From Arthrinium phaeospermum (taxonomy: Eukaryota; Ascomycota; Sordariomycetes; Amphisphaeriales; Apiosporaceae), in NCBI GenBank assembly GCA_006503535.1, contig QYRS01000004.1, forward strand, positions 1,488,001-1,552,000: a stretch of 64,000 nt of DNA, in the 5' to 3' direction. Position 1 is the first letter of the stretch. Each line of letters starts with the position of its first letter. The translations under genes and the position numbers were made by a program. Below the pieces are notes generated by a model. It saw only the letters and a list, made by a program, of their open reading frames with translations, was not told the origin of the DNA and did not search any database. Of this stretch, positions 24,533 to 35,998 are shown one piece after another.

Positions 24533-27500
24533 GGCGGGGTTCTTCTGCTCCTGCTTCTTCCTCTTGTCTGGGAAATCACTGGCTGCAGGCGTTCTGTTTC
24601 AAGGGCGTGTGATAAGTGAAAGAATGCCGAATCGCGATGTGGCAGTTCTTTCTTTTTTATTTTTTCCCTTGGTTTCGGGATGAAGGAAATTTACTTTGGC
24701 GGCAACAAGTTTGATATGCGATCGGAGGATATCAGATCAGACTCGGTCATTGCCACTGCAAGTAAACTCAGATAGGCGGCACTTTCCCTTGCTGAGGCCA
24801 GCCGTTATCGCTGGACTCGGACCGGTGTTAGTGTTAGTCCGGGGCACAGCAGTGGCACCTGCCCCAACTGTATCCCCAACTGCATGTACCGATGCATATC
24901 AGGCAACTACTCAAAAGTTTTGATGCATATGTATTTGTTGATGATGCCTTATTTTTCCGGTGTCCACGGAATAATCTCATGCCCGTACCATCTCATATCA
25001 TCACTGGATCCAACAATGAAGACCTAACTTCTGATGGGTACTTACCTGAGACATGGCAAATTCCACCAACCCATGGATGTAAATCCGGAGGTCCTGTACA
25101 TCGGGTGTACAACTGGTCTGTTTTTGCGGCTACATGCCTAGGGCCAGGTAGGGTATGCTGGTTACCTATGCTAAAATCCCTAAACCCACCACAGTCACTA
25201 CTCGTGGTAGATCATTTACCATACAAAGAGTCGGTTCGTTCTTCAGCCTTGAACTCTCGGGTTCTATCTTGGGTAGCGACTACGCGATGCACTGTAGAGG
25301 CCCCCGCAAGACTAATTGGGAAAGTGCTCATCTTGTTCGTGTCCCTTCCCTAATTTACCGAGTGACTGGGGACACTATGAGAAGGAGGGCTTTGATGTAT
25401 TCCCGGCGTTCTATTGCAGAACAGAGCAAAATTCATGCAAGCCCACCTTTTGAGGCTGAAGGTAGTTGATGGCCACAGGGGTCGGTCAACCACGCCTAAC
25501 CTAATATGTAGTCTTCACAAGAAGAAATGTCGGCCGTTATGGCGATCGCGGCAGCTTTTGCTTGCTGCTCTTGCAATGGGAGGCACTGCCTCGCCTGATT
25601 AATTAATCGTCTTATTAAAGATCGTCGTTGGGATGGCGGGTTTGGGAATACTCAGGCGTCCCGTTATAGGGAGAGGCTGAGAAGAGCCTGTCGCGCATGA
25701 ACCTCAACTTCCCGCCCATCCCTTGCATAGAAGCACGGGAGAAGCTGCCGAAGCACTTGTGAGGTCGAGTCCGGCTGGTTCGCAATACCCTCTTTAATAA
25801 GGCTAATAAACAAACTCGCATGAAGGGCAAAGCAGCCGAGCCGCGCTGGATCTGGCCTTGCTCTCCGTTCCCGTCCTCGGGTCCAACTGCACGACAGGTA
25901 CCCGGCCCATCACCACGGCCGGAATTACTCGATACAGCCAGTTTGGACCGAGGAGGCCCGGCATACCCGCCGGTTTAACTCCAGCAAACGGTCTCCTTCC
26001 GCTGCCTGCATCGATCCCCCCCATTTTTTGCAACAGTGCTGCCGCCTTGTGCGTAATTCTATTTCCATATATTCCCACAGCCATGTAACAGAAAAACGCT
26101 ATGCTGAAGGTCGTGTGCCGGCATCGACCGGCCGAGTGATTGCTATGAGCTCCGCTGCTACGATAGTACGATCAGAGGCAAGATAGCCTTGGCGACATCG
26201 TATGATTCTGATTGAAACTAGAGTGGGCTCCCAAGTGACAATGAGAACCAATTCGACACTGTTGCTCGACACGGCACCAAAAGCAATGCGACCGGGATTC
26301 ACCAGTCCTGGCGCTAAGAATCGCAATTGCAAACAGAGACAGGTTGGTGGTTGGTATGCCCCTGACACCTATGTCATGTGGCTCTGGTAAAAGCCCCGAT
26401 TCAATAGGACAATTACTTGCTTACCTCACGATCACATACTGTACGTGATGTGATGCCGGATAACCAACATCGTTACATACTATAGCTAGCAGGTGACTAT
26501 CGAAACTATTGTCAGCCAATTGCTGATACAGTCGCTGTGCTTGTGGGTTGACCTAACTGTATCTGTCTCCAAGTGCATACACATGTACCAGACCACCTTC
26601 TTCCCAAAGTAGGTAACCTAGATTCGTGAAGTGGTCGGTGAGAGCAGTGAGGTCAGAGGCCGCCTCCTTCTCCCCATCGACCTCTCACAGGACAGGGTAT
26701 GTAGTGAGGAGAAGGCCCCAGCAGTTTCGGCCGACGGTGGTTGGTAGGTTGCAAGTCTGGCATGTGATGGAGAAACGCCAAGGCGGGGACCGTTACTGCA
26801 CATTTGCTTTTTTCCAGTGTTCTGGGTACCGTCGTGTAGCCGGCATTCGTCGCAGCTGAGCGTCTTTAATTGCTGGAAGAATTGCACAGGTCGCATGCGC
26901 ATCCTACCATGCCTGCAGGAGACGAGCAGGGATGCGCAAGCAGGAACGACAGGGCCCTGCCCTTTTTGGCCAGGGCGTCGTTCCTGAGGTGAGATCAGTG
27001 ATTGACTTCGGTTGCTCAAGAGTGCTGCCCCCTAGGTGCCAGGTGATGATACCGGATGCCTAAGTACACCGAAAAAGAGCCACCGATGGCTGGTCTTGTC
27101 ATACCAACGGTGCATGACGACAAGCTTGACAACAGGTCGAAAGCTCCTAGCTAGCTGAGGTATTGCAGCACCCAAATGCCAGAGGTCTTTTCACAATGGA
27201 CGATATCGCATTGCTGCGGCCATCAATGGCTGCCGGATGTAGCTCCGCGGCTGTCATCATTCACGAATTGTTCTGATTCCAGGAGCGTGACTTGGCAATT
27301 ATACACCGGCTTCGTGCGGGTGTTTGGGTTGGGTGGTGAGTAAAGTATTGTGGATTGTTTGAATCCCAACGCCAGATCCTCTTTGATGGCAGAAGTACCG
27401 CTGCACACCCGTCCCATCCATACCTGCTCCCTCTGCCAACCAGCTGCTCGAGAGTGGGATGGATGGGAACGGGGTCAAGATGCTACAACTGAAAGCTCCA

Positions 27501-30500
27501 CCGCCCAATCCGTTTACCCCTAGGTAGTGTCTCGTCCAGACCCAACGATTCCATAGATGGATATGCCTACGGCGCCAAGCGAAGCAGCACCTCGACTTGG
27601 GTGGCCAACAACTAGGGACCTGCCTGTGTCGGGCTAGAAGAGATTCTAGTGCAGTCATCAACGTGTCTCGGACGATACAGCAGATTACCGAACATCAACT
27701 CGAGGATGGACTTTGAGGTTTAAGCCAGCCTAGGGTCGGCAAGAAAGTCCTGCCGTTGACGTACATGCTTTGATGCAAGGCAGGCAGGACCGGCAGCATC
27801 TGAGTCAGATAACGAACTACCAGCCGACTGATCAAAAAGTGACAGATCGTCGCGCACTTGCTAGTTTCTTCGTCAATCAGCTCTACCTAGTACAGCCGGA
27901 CTTGAAGCTCTCTGCTTGTAAGTACCTCTCTCCAGCTTGAGCACTGGACAGCTCATTAGACTACATCCAGCCAGGCGACGCTTCGTTGATTAGCACACAC
28001 GGTACGGAGCCGAACACTTGAGCGGTCGGAGGAAAGTGCATGACGCTGAGTTTGATTAGATGATTACTGTATTTACTGGCGAGCGATGACAGCACTGTGC
28101 ACTATTACCCAAGAGCCCGGTTCGCTTGGTGAATCGTCAGGGGAAAAAATATTGACCAGGTTCCATAGCAGCCATGGTACTTGCCCTAAAGGAAGTTTAG
28201 TGCTGCCCGTAGCTGAGAGCTTTCAAAAATCTTCAGACTGCAAACTGGAACACATTGGACGGTTCGAACACGCCATTGTGGGGTCGTCCCAAGTCAAGCG
28301 CCATCGTTTGACACTTGCTTTTTTTACCCGTCCACCATCACAAGTAACTGTCTTTGGACCAGACGACAGCCTGACAGGGGCCGAGTTCTTCCAAGATTGG
28401 GATGGCAGTTTGACGCATGTACTTACATGCCACGGCATGCCATGCTGCCCATGCTGTGTAGGTATGCAAGTCTCAGTCTCAAAAGGAATCTTCGACTTGG
28501 CTTCTCTCTCTCACTTGGAAATGCGCGCGGGGCTTCGGCATGACTGCAAGTTCCTACCTGCCCGCCTGCCCGCCTGCATGCATGCATGTCTGTCTAGTCC
28601 ATCTTTATATGTCCCATGGAATGATGCACTGCAAGATCAGTAACGTCGATAGGCCATGCGCAACTCGTACGAGGTGGCCAGGATGCAGACCAGTGGCGCA
28701 TAAGGCTTGCAAAGGGAAACAAGCTAATGGCTGCTCGTTAGATCGGGTCGACGAAAGTCAATATTAATAATAACATACTTCCTATGCCGAGGCACGCACC
28801 TTGCATATACCGACGCCTACAGGGCCCGTTGAGCAGGATTCACAGCTTATCAGGCCCCTACATATATTACTGCCGAAGTGTAATTATCCCTGGATTAATG
28901 CAGCGCAGTGTGCCAAGAGGCATCGCTCAATCAGCTGGAAGCCCACAGAACCCAAACTTATCAGGGGCTTGTCCTGTCCAGACTGACTCCTGCGAATGCC
29001 ACACAGCAGCAGATTTGAGTCGGTCCGCCTCCGCACACACACCTTTTTTGATCTATCCCTTGTCAATCAACAGCGGCTCGACCCTCTCACGCCCATGGCC
29101 AGGTACTGGCCAGGCCCCTTAAGCCCCTACTTGCTACTCTGTACCACCCCTACATCAGCAACCCCCTGAAGGAGAGCGAGCGAGGAAAGGATGTCTCTAC
29201 TTCCGAGGTACATGTTTTGATCCATCCCATTCCGACGTCTCCTGTCATCATCGCTCAGGGCTGGACTGGGCTGAGATGACGGCCTCCCACCCCACACTGC
29301 GCTTGCCGTGGGACCTTCTGCACTGCCGCCAGCCATGCCATGAGAAGAAAAGAAAGATGAAGAGAGAGCTGGGCATTATTACACTGGCTGCGCAAACCCT
29401 GATCTCCAACTAGACCGTTTCATTCTATATCAGAGCCATTATGAAGGCCGCCAGATTGCATGCCCAGCATGCGCTTTGCAGTATCAAGTGCTGCAAGGAT
29501 TGCAACAAGATATTTCTCAACTCCCATCTCGCGGGCTCGCTCACACACGCTCATAGCCCCCTGGGTCGCAGAAATGACATTGCCATGCTCATCATAGGAA
29601 TTCACGCTGCTGTGCTGGTTTTCTGGAACAAGGAGCAGGAGAAGCAATAGCACAGCAGATATTAAAAGGGACGTCTCAGCACCGCTGCTATGTACATGGG
29701 ACCCGTAGTATTGCTATTGTTATTATTGTCCTCCTCTTGCGGGCTACCACCTACTACAGCACAACAAAACACAACACAGCACAGCACAGCACAGCATACT
29801 CCCATGTGGTTTTCTTGCATAGATGCGCCTCTGTCAAGCCATCTGGTGCTTGCTGAAATACTAGGTTGCCCCTAGTCAGTGCCGCCGTTTACCGGTAGAC
29901 AGGGTCATCACGCGGTGCCTGGCGTAAAGGCGAGACTCTAGCGAACATTCTTTGCTTCTTCTATGCAAGCATTGGTCAGTGTGACTGGCAATACCACCCA
30001 ACTTCAGGCTTTCAACCTCCCCTTTGCTTTTCTATCAATCCCAATAAAACTCCAAACGCACACGCACCCTGCCATATCCGTCGGCTACATACATAGCTGT
30101 ATATAACCAGCCGGTTTCACTTCTTCCAGCAGCTCATCATCGACCGACCGAACTTTCTGCCCCTCCAAGAGACGGGAATGCGAGAAAGAGAATAGCGAGA
30201 GAGACCGAGACAAGAAACAGAAACACAAACAACAACAGAAACCCAAGACGACAAGACTGACGGACCTACCTGGCAGCCCGGCCCAGCCCAGCCCAGCAGC
30301 GCCAAAATACCTGCCTAGCCATCCGATCCGTCCCTTGACGCCCCTCAGCTTAGGCTAGCCTATTTTTTGATCAGAATCAGAAAAACAACCTGGTCGATCG
30401 CTCCACACGACTGGAGCCTCGCCATCCAAACCAAATCCATACCTGCTACTGGGGGGTTTACAAGCTGGGCCAACCCTGCCAGTCTCCCCTTCGTCGGTTG

Positions 30501-30977
30501 GCGCCATCCCCATTCTTCGGACCAGTTCATAATAAGGGACCGCTATCCCCTCACTGCCACTGGGCGTCGGCTTTTCCCACTACCGATGAGGTAAAGATTC
30601 AGCTGTTTCTGGTCTTTCAACGTTTCTCTTAACCTCTAAAACCTGCACTTTTTCTCTGGCTGGCAGCTTTGCTCATAAGCAAAGGAATCCGTTGGATATT
30701 GTGGCTTGCGAAGCGACCCTGCTCCCTGGAATTGACTTTCGAACTGCCGTGGCATATGCCGCCGTTGCCGCCACCACTCCCACGATCGTTACACAACTCT
30801 ATTCGTCAATGACAACGGCTTAGCAGCAAACGGCCTACGACTTTGCGACAACGTCATTCTCATCGCTACCACTATCGCTACCACTACTACAACGACAGGC
30901 TCTGACGGCAGCGCATCTACCGTACCTACATATCCATCTTCTAATCTCAGCACTCAGCAGCAAGCAGTCTTTCCAAG
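24533..30977. other. 6.4 kb region without a recognisable gene, between divergent CIA2 and a regulator
   Basis: No convincing gene on either strand. The longest open frames (about 185 codons at 28086-28643, 153 at 24892-25353) show no domain, have poor codon structure and contain repeats such as TGCATGCATG. A CACAG-type short tandem repeat lies at about 29760-29800. The last 900 bases before the regulator are CT/CA-rich leader-like sequence. A GTAAAG..CAG pair at about 30594-30666 could be a 5' UTR intron. Long upstream regions are common for fungal developmental or nutritional regulators, so much of this may be regulatory. Confidence 0.5.
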
Positions 30978-33900
30978 ATGAACGAGGGAGCCATGTCGAA
31001 TGACCCCTCCGTGCGCAGGATCCTGCCGCAGAACTCGCATCTCGGTCAATTCTCGTTTGCGCCGCAGAACTTCCAGCAGCCGCGCGAAACACAAAAGAGT
31101 GCGCTTTGATCCGTTCCTTCCCTTCCAGCTCCCCAGTGTGTTTGTGGGCGCCATATCTAACATGGTCGGCGCAGATTATGTTTTCGTCGACGAGCACAAC
31201 CGCCACAAACGGCTAAAAGGTGAGACAACTCCTGTCATCCCATTAAAGTATGATCATTGTTTGGCTGACCAATTTTACGTAGTAATGAGGTATGATAGCG
31301 GATCATGAACATGCAGCAATGCTTGGTACTTTACTAATACGTCGCATAAAGGGCATGTGAGGGGTGCCGCAGAAGGAAGATCAAATGCGATGCTGCTACC
31401 ACAAACACATGGCCTTGCTCGGCTTGCATCCGTCTCAAGTTGCACTGCGTGCGGCCAAACGGGCAGTACGAGGGAGGACCAGATTCCCAGGCCTACGAAC
31501 AATCATCTAGCGACTACGATCAAGGCTTCAGGCAGCAAATGCCCATGCAACAGCAACCCATGATGGGAGGCCAGCCCAAGGTCGCCATGTACGGCGGCCA
31601 AGCGCCTTACGCTGAGGCTCACGATGTCTATCAGTCGGTACCGTTCGGTGCCCATGCAGCTGCGCAGCCCGGCATGCATTATACGACCATGTCTCCTGGC
31701 ACTGGCGTCATGGACCAATCATACGCACCCTCCAGCGTCTTCCCCACGCCTCCGATGCAGCACCACGCAGGTCCTCACTCTGAACCGTCGCCAGAATCGT
31801 ATACCCAAGATCAGTATGGGCAGTCTGACCTTGCCGATCTTCTCGGGTCACTCAAGATGGATGCTAGAGGCACCGGTAAGTACACGCCAAATCGGCAAGT
31901 CGGTTTGGCATTTGTACTGACTTCTGCGAAGCTCCGTACCTCAACATCAAGAAATCAATCAAGAACATGAGGGAAGAGGAGCCAGTCATCGAGGACGAAC
32001 CGGATGACTTCAGCGAGGCGCTGCCATCGATGACCCCTGCGCCAGGGTCCAAAATCCGAATCCCGCCAGAGCTGATGCCGGACGAGGAGACGATTCTGCA
32101 CTACTTCGACCTATACTTCGCCAACGTTCATCCGTATGTGCCTGTTCTCAACAAAGAACAACTCATGCAGCAATGGCACACGGACAGGCAGTCCATCTCC
32201 CCTCTTGTATTGGAAGCGATCTTTGCTGTGGCGGGCCGCCTTGCCGACGAGCCTGCTCAAGGCCAACAGTGGATTGCGATGGCATCGAGTAAGTTGCGCC
32301 TAGGGATGCTTCTCCCCTTCGGCTTCAGAAACTGACCAACCATAGAACATGCCGATTCATTCATGGACATACCACGGCTCAGCACCCTCCAGGCTCTTTT
32401 GATCATCCTTAAAGCACGTGAGGCCCAACCGAAGCGGGGATACTACTACCGGTCCTGGGTGTCCATTGTCAACTGTATTACTATGGCCAAAGACTTGGGT
32501 CTCGACGAGCATTACGAGGACCATCAAGCGGGAAGACACTGTGACGAGACACCAGCCGAGTGCGTCACGAAAAGCCGCATCTGGCAGACAGTGTTCATCT
32601 GCGAGCTAATGATAGGCAGTTCCCAAGGTAAGATAGCTAACTTCTTAGCTACGTTGGTGCGAAATGGTGCTGACAATTTTCGCAGGCCGTGACGATCTCA
32701 CTGTGTACCCCGAGACGGTAGACTTCAGTATTCCGCGACACATTCCGGGAGGCGATGATGCCGAGTACCACGTCACACGAAATTTCACCTATTTTGCACG
32801 CTGCGTCCGCAACGTCCGACAGATGAATACCGTCTACCGGAAAATCAAGAGAAGAAAGGATTGGGGCCTTGATCCGGAGTTTGTTCAGTTGAACCCTGCC
32901 ACAAACGCCTGGCTAGCCGACCTCCCTGCTGATCTTGCAATCACGTTTCCTTCGGACGGCTCCCCTCCGTGGATACCCTCGCACTTCATCGGCAACCTGC
33001 ATTCGTACTACTACCTCAGCGTGCTCATGCTTCACCGGCCCCAGCTGACGTTCTTGGACCCATTGGGCGCTGACGGCCAGTGGAAGAACCACATGATGCT
33101 TTCCTATTCTTCTGCAAAGACGCTTTGTCGGATAGAGGAAGCTATGCTGCAGTCATACGGCTTGAGCGGACTGCAGTGCATGCAGAGAGGCATCAGTTTC
33201 ACTATTTACGCCATTCTTACCTGCATCCCTATATACCTCGTGCGTTACGGTCTTCTTCGTTTCCTTCAGTGCAGGACTCTGACTAATCAATCTTCGTATA
33301 TAGGTGGCTTTGACTTCGCCGGATCCGGAATTCAGCACCGACGCAAGGGACTACTTTACTCGTCATATGCGCATCATGGAGAAGACGATGGGGTCGTGGC
33401 CGATTCCCGAGATGGTCAAACAGATCGAGGCGGTCCGAGAGGCCTTTTCTGCCGACACACGTAAGCCATTCGTACTAAAACCAAGCTTCCCTTACGGCAG
33501 CCCCTCGATGAGCCACCAGTCGACTCCGCCCCGGGCAAGTTCGTTCAAGCCGCCCATGATCCGGACGAGCCCGTTAGACCATGGAATGAACAGCCTTCCA
33601 GCAGCACAAGCGCAAGTCAGTTACATCAACCATCCTATAACACCTCCTGTATCCGCGGGCCCTAAAAGCGACTCTCCTGCACAGTCACTCGTCATGATGG
33701 CCAACGGCCAAACATCGCAGGCGCCCTCGCATGGGATCACGATGACCGAGGCTCCGTCATGGAACCCCTCACGAATCTTCGAGTAAGTTGCAACCCCTAT
33801 ACAAGACTTCTTCCCAACGCTCTCAGAGGCTAACAATCGTCCTACAGTCAATGGAACTCCACATTTGGTACGCAACCAGCTCAAAATCAGACCTCAGTGT

Positions 33901-34118
33901 CCCCGCAAAGCAATTCTCTAAGTATTCCCCCATCAGGTGCACCCGAACTTCCGAATATCCAGGCCAATTCTGCGACGCCCATGTCAACCGGACCACACAA
34001 CATCCCACCGCAGCAATTCTCGGCCGCCCCCGTCCAGACGTTTGTCACCCCGGCCATGTGGCAGCAGTCCGTTGCTAGCGTCTACGAAGGCGGAATGAAG
34101 AGACACTACAATGCCTAG
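30978..34118 (+). CDS. Zn(II)2Cys6 transcription factor with fungal-specific regulatory domain (9 exons, one microexon)
   Basis: Nuclear DNA-binding regulator. Exons: 30978-31098, 31175-31219, 31283-31289, 31352-31875, 31932-32288, 32346-32627, 32686-33239, 33304-33782 and 33848-34118; 879 residues. Exon 3 is only 7 nt (TAATGAG) and supplies the V-M-R residues just before the zinc cluster. The cluster RACEGCRRRKIKCDAATT... has Cys at about residues 60, 63, 70, 80, 83 and 90 (C-x2-C-x6-C-x9-C-x2-C-x6-C). It is followed by a Gln/Met/Pro-rich segment and the fungal-specific regulatory domain, recognisable from ILHYFDLYFANVHPYVPVL, then LQALLIILKAREAQ and RIWQTVFICELMIG. The C-terminal 250 residues are Pro/Ser/Gln-rich and low complexity, probably an activation region. 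All introns but the first follow ordinary GT..AG signals; the total is a whole number of codons. The target pathway is not deducible. Confidence 0.88.
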
Positions 34119-35881
34119 GCCATCCCATTGGCCACGCCGTGGATTTTACTAGCCTGGACTCACGAGCGGAAAGGCGATTCTTCCCTCCCCTCGATATGAT
34201 CCGGACTACGATACGACAGTTACGACACTTACACACCGGTTTGTCCTTTCAACCAACGCCCAATGAGGCACAGTCTTACCACTAAACCTGCGCCACCCCC
34301 GCCCCGTCGTACATAGCTTCGACATGTTTTGTTTTTTATCTCAAGTGTACAACAAGCGATTTGGAAGCACCAGTTTGGAGGGGCAAGGAACGAGACTATC
34401 GCATGAAGACCACGACACCACATGTATCGAATTAATGAGCGGTTACATAAAATGCAGGGAAGAGTGAAGCCAGTTTGAAGGAAGAAAAGCCAAGGTCCTG
34501 TTTGGTTGGCAACCCTGGCAAAGATGGGGTTTACAATCTTGGATTTAGTTCAGCAAGAAGCCGGGGGCGGGCGGTTCGGGTGTGGAGGCTGCTCTAATTC
34601 TTCGGGGTTTATTGTTTTTCGGGCGTTCTCGTCCGGCGTTGGAGGTTGGAGAAACATGCATTATACTTGGGTTCGCGGGCACAAAGAGAAACTATATCCA
34701 CACGATGAAAGACGGGGCTTCAACTCATATATCTCTATATACTTCACTCTCACGCACACATCATACACATATACATACGCATACGAGTTGTACGAGCTGA
34801 TGAAAAAGGGTTGGGCCAAGGCGTTTTGTCGGGCAGTGTGTACTATGTGTGGTATATAGTATGCTCACATGACGCTGGTCCGTCGTGCCACACGTACATA
34901 CAAGCGTTGCTAGGTGGTGAGAAAAGGCGCCCTGGACATGCTGTTGGGATGATGCATTCCCGGTATTGCTGGCTGTATTTCACGCACATAGGTATACAAC
35001 AAACACTCAGGCACTTATCTATATACAAGCTAGCGTTTGTTTCTATCAGATGCTTGTGAACCCTATCTAATTGTTTGGTACCCGACGAAATAATCTTCCC
35101 CGAGACTTTGGTATGAGGCATACAAACCCTGACATCCGGGGCATCTAAGGAAGAGGCTTGGAAGTGCCAAGAGAGCCCCCAAACGGTTCAAGGTAAGTCT
35201 CTGTCTTCTTCGCAAGCCTGTGTTGGAGCTGGACAGCAGAGTATTGCAGTAGTAATGACAGTGATACCGCCCCTACTTTCATAAGCAGCCTTGGATAACT
35301 AAGTAGCCTCAATGTGCTCAGTGATGGAGAGCGAAGGCTTCATTTCGACCGAACTACTGCGTCTGTTCCCGGGTTAGACACAGACAGTCTCAGCCCTACG
35401 AAGCGTTACACATGCTGCTCGAAATGAAATGAACACAAGTCACCGCTGAACAGTTATTCGAACTCTGTTTTCCCGTAAAAATCACAATAAACTATGTTCG
35501 AAATATTTCGAGTTTTGGAAGAAACATCGCGAACAGACTGCATATTACTCCGTACTATATTATATTCTGAAGACCCCGAGCCAGATCCTCACTACTCACT
35601 CTCCTTTAAAGACCACCGGACTTCGCCGCGTGTCGCTCACTGCATGACTTATGTATAAACAGCCCTGTGGAGATCGCGCAGGGTTGTAGGGCGTCACGCT
35701 GGGACGGCGACAAGGTATTTTGACGAATGTGATTTGCATTTTCGGAACCGGATTGGGGCAGACTCTACCTCACAGTTTGAGAAGGGCAAACAGAAGAAAA
35801 ATATGGGCAAGACGGGACATATTCATTCTGGAAAAAGAAGAAAAAGAGGTCAAAAGATATCAACGGACGCTGAAAAAATGC
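34119..35881. other. Intergenic region downstream of the regulator
   Basis: 3' region of the regulator gene followed by AT-rich sequence. A CA/TA-rich stretch lies at about 34745-34795 and one TACGGAGTA motif (reverse orientation) at 35546-35554. No gene recognised. Confidence 0.55.
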
Positions 35882-35887
35882 AAAAAA
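35882..35887 (-). terminator. Pol III terminator of tRNA-Asp
   Basis: Six A on the plus strand, so a T6 run on the transcribed minus-strand sense, 3 nt after the mature 3' end of tRNA-Asp. T runs of this length stop RNA polymerase III. Confidence 0.7.
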
Positions 35888-35890
35888 TTT

Positions 35891-35998
35891 CTCTCTGGCG
35901 GGGAATTGAACCCCGGTCTCGAGCGGTGCAGTCACGTGACCATCACGTGATGGTCACTTAATGACAAGCTCGCATACTGACCACTATACTACCAAAGA
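35891..35998 (-). tRNA. tRNA-Asp: tRNA-Asp(GUC) with a 36-nt intron
   Basis: On the minus strand the acceptor stem TCTTTGG pairs with CCAGAGA (one G-T pair), discriminator G. The D-arm is GTAT..GTAT with the AGTGGTCA loop. The anticodon stem is CGAGC/GCTCG with loop TTGTCA-C, and the T-arm is ACCGGGGTTCAATTCCCCG. The anticodon GTC is at 35965-35963. An intron at 35926-35961 interrupts the loop after position 37, the canonical eukaryotic site; removing it leaves a 72-nt tRNA. The intron contains a perfect 22-bp palindrome (35934-35955 approximately). A T6 run follows the gene. Confidence 0.93.

Noticed and set aside
28086..28643. 185-codon open frame in the 6.4 kb gap
   Set aside because: No recognisable domain, simple CTGCCCGC and TGCATGCATG repeats, poor codon structure.
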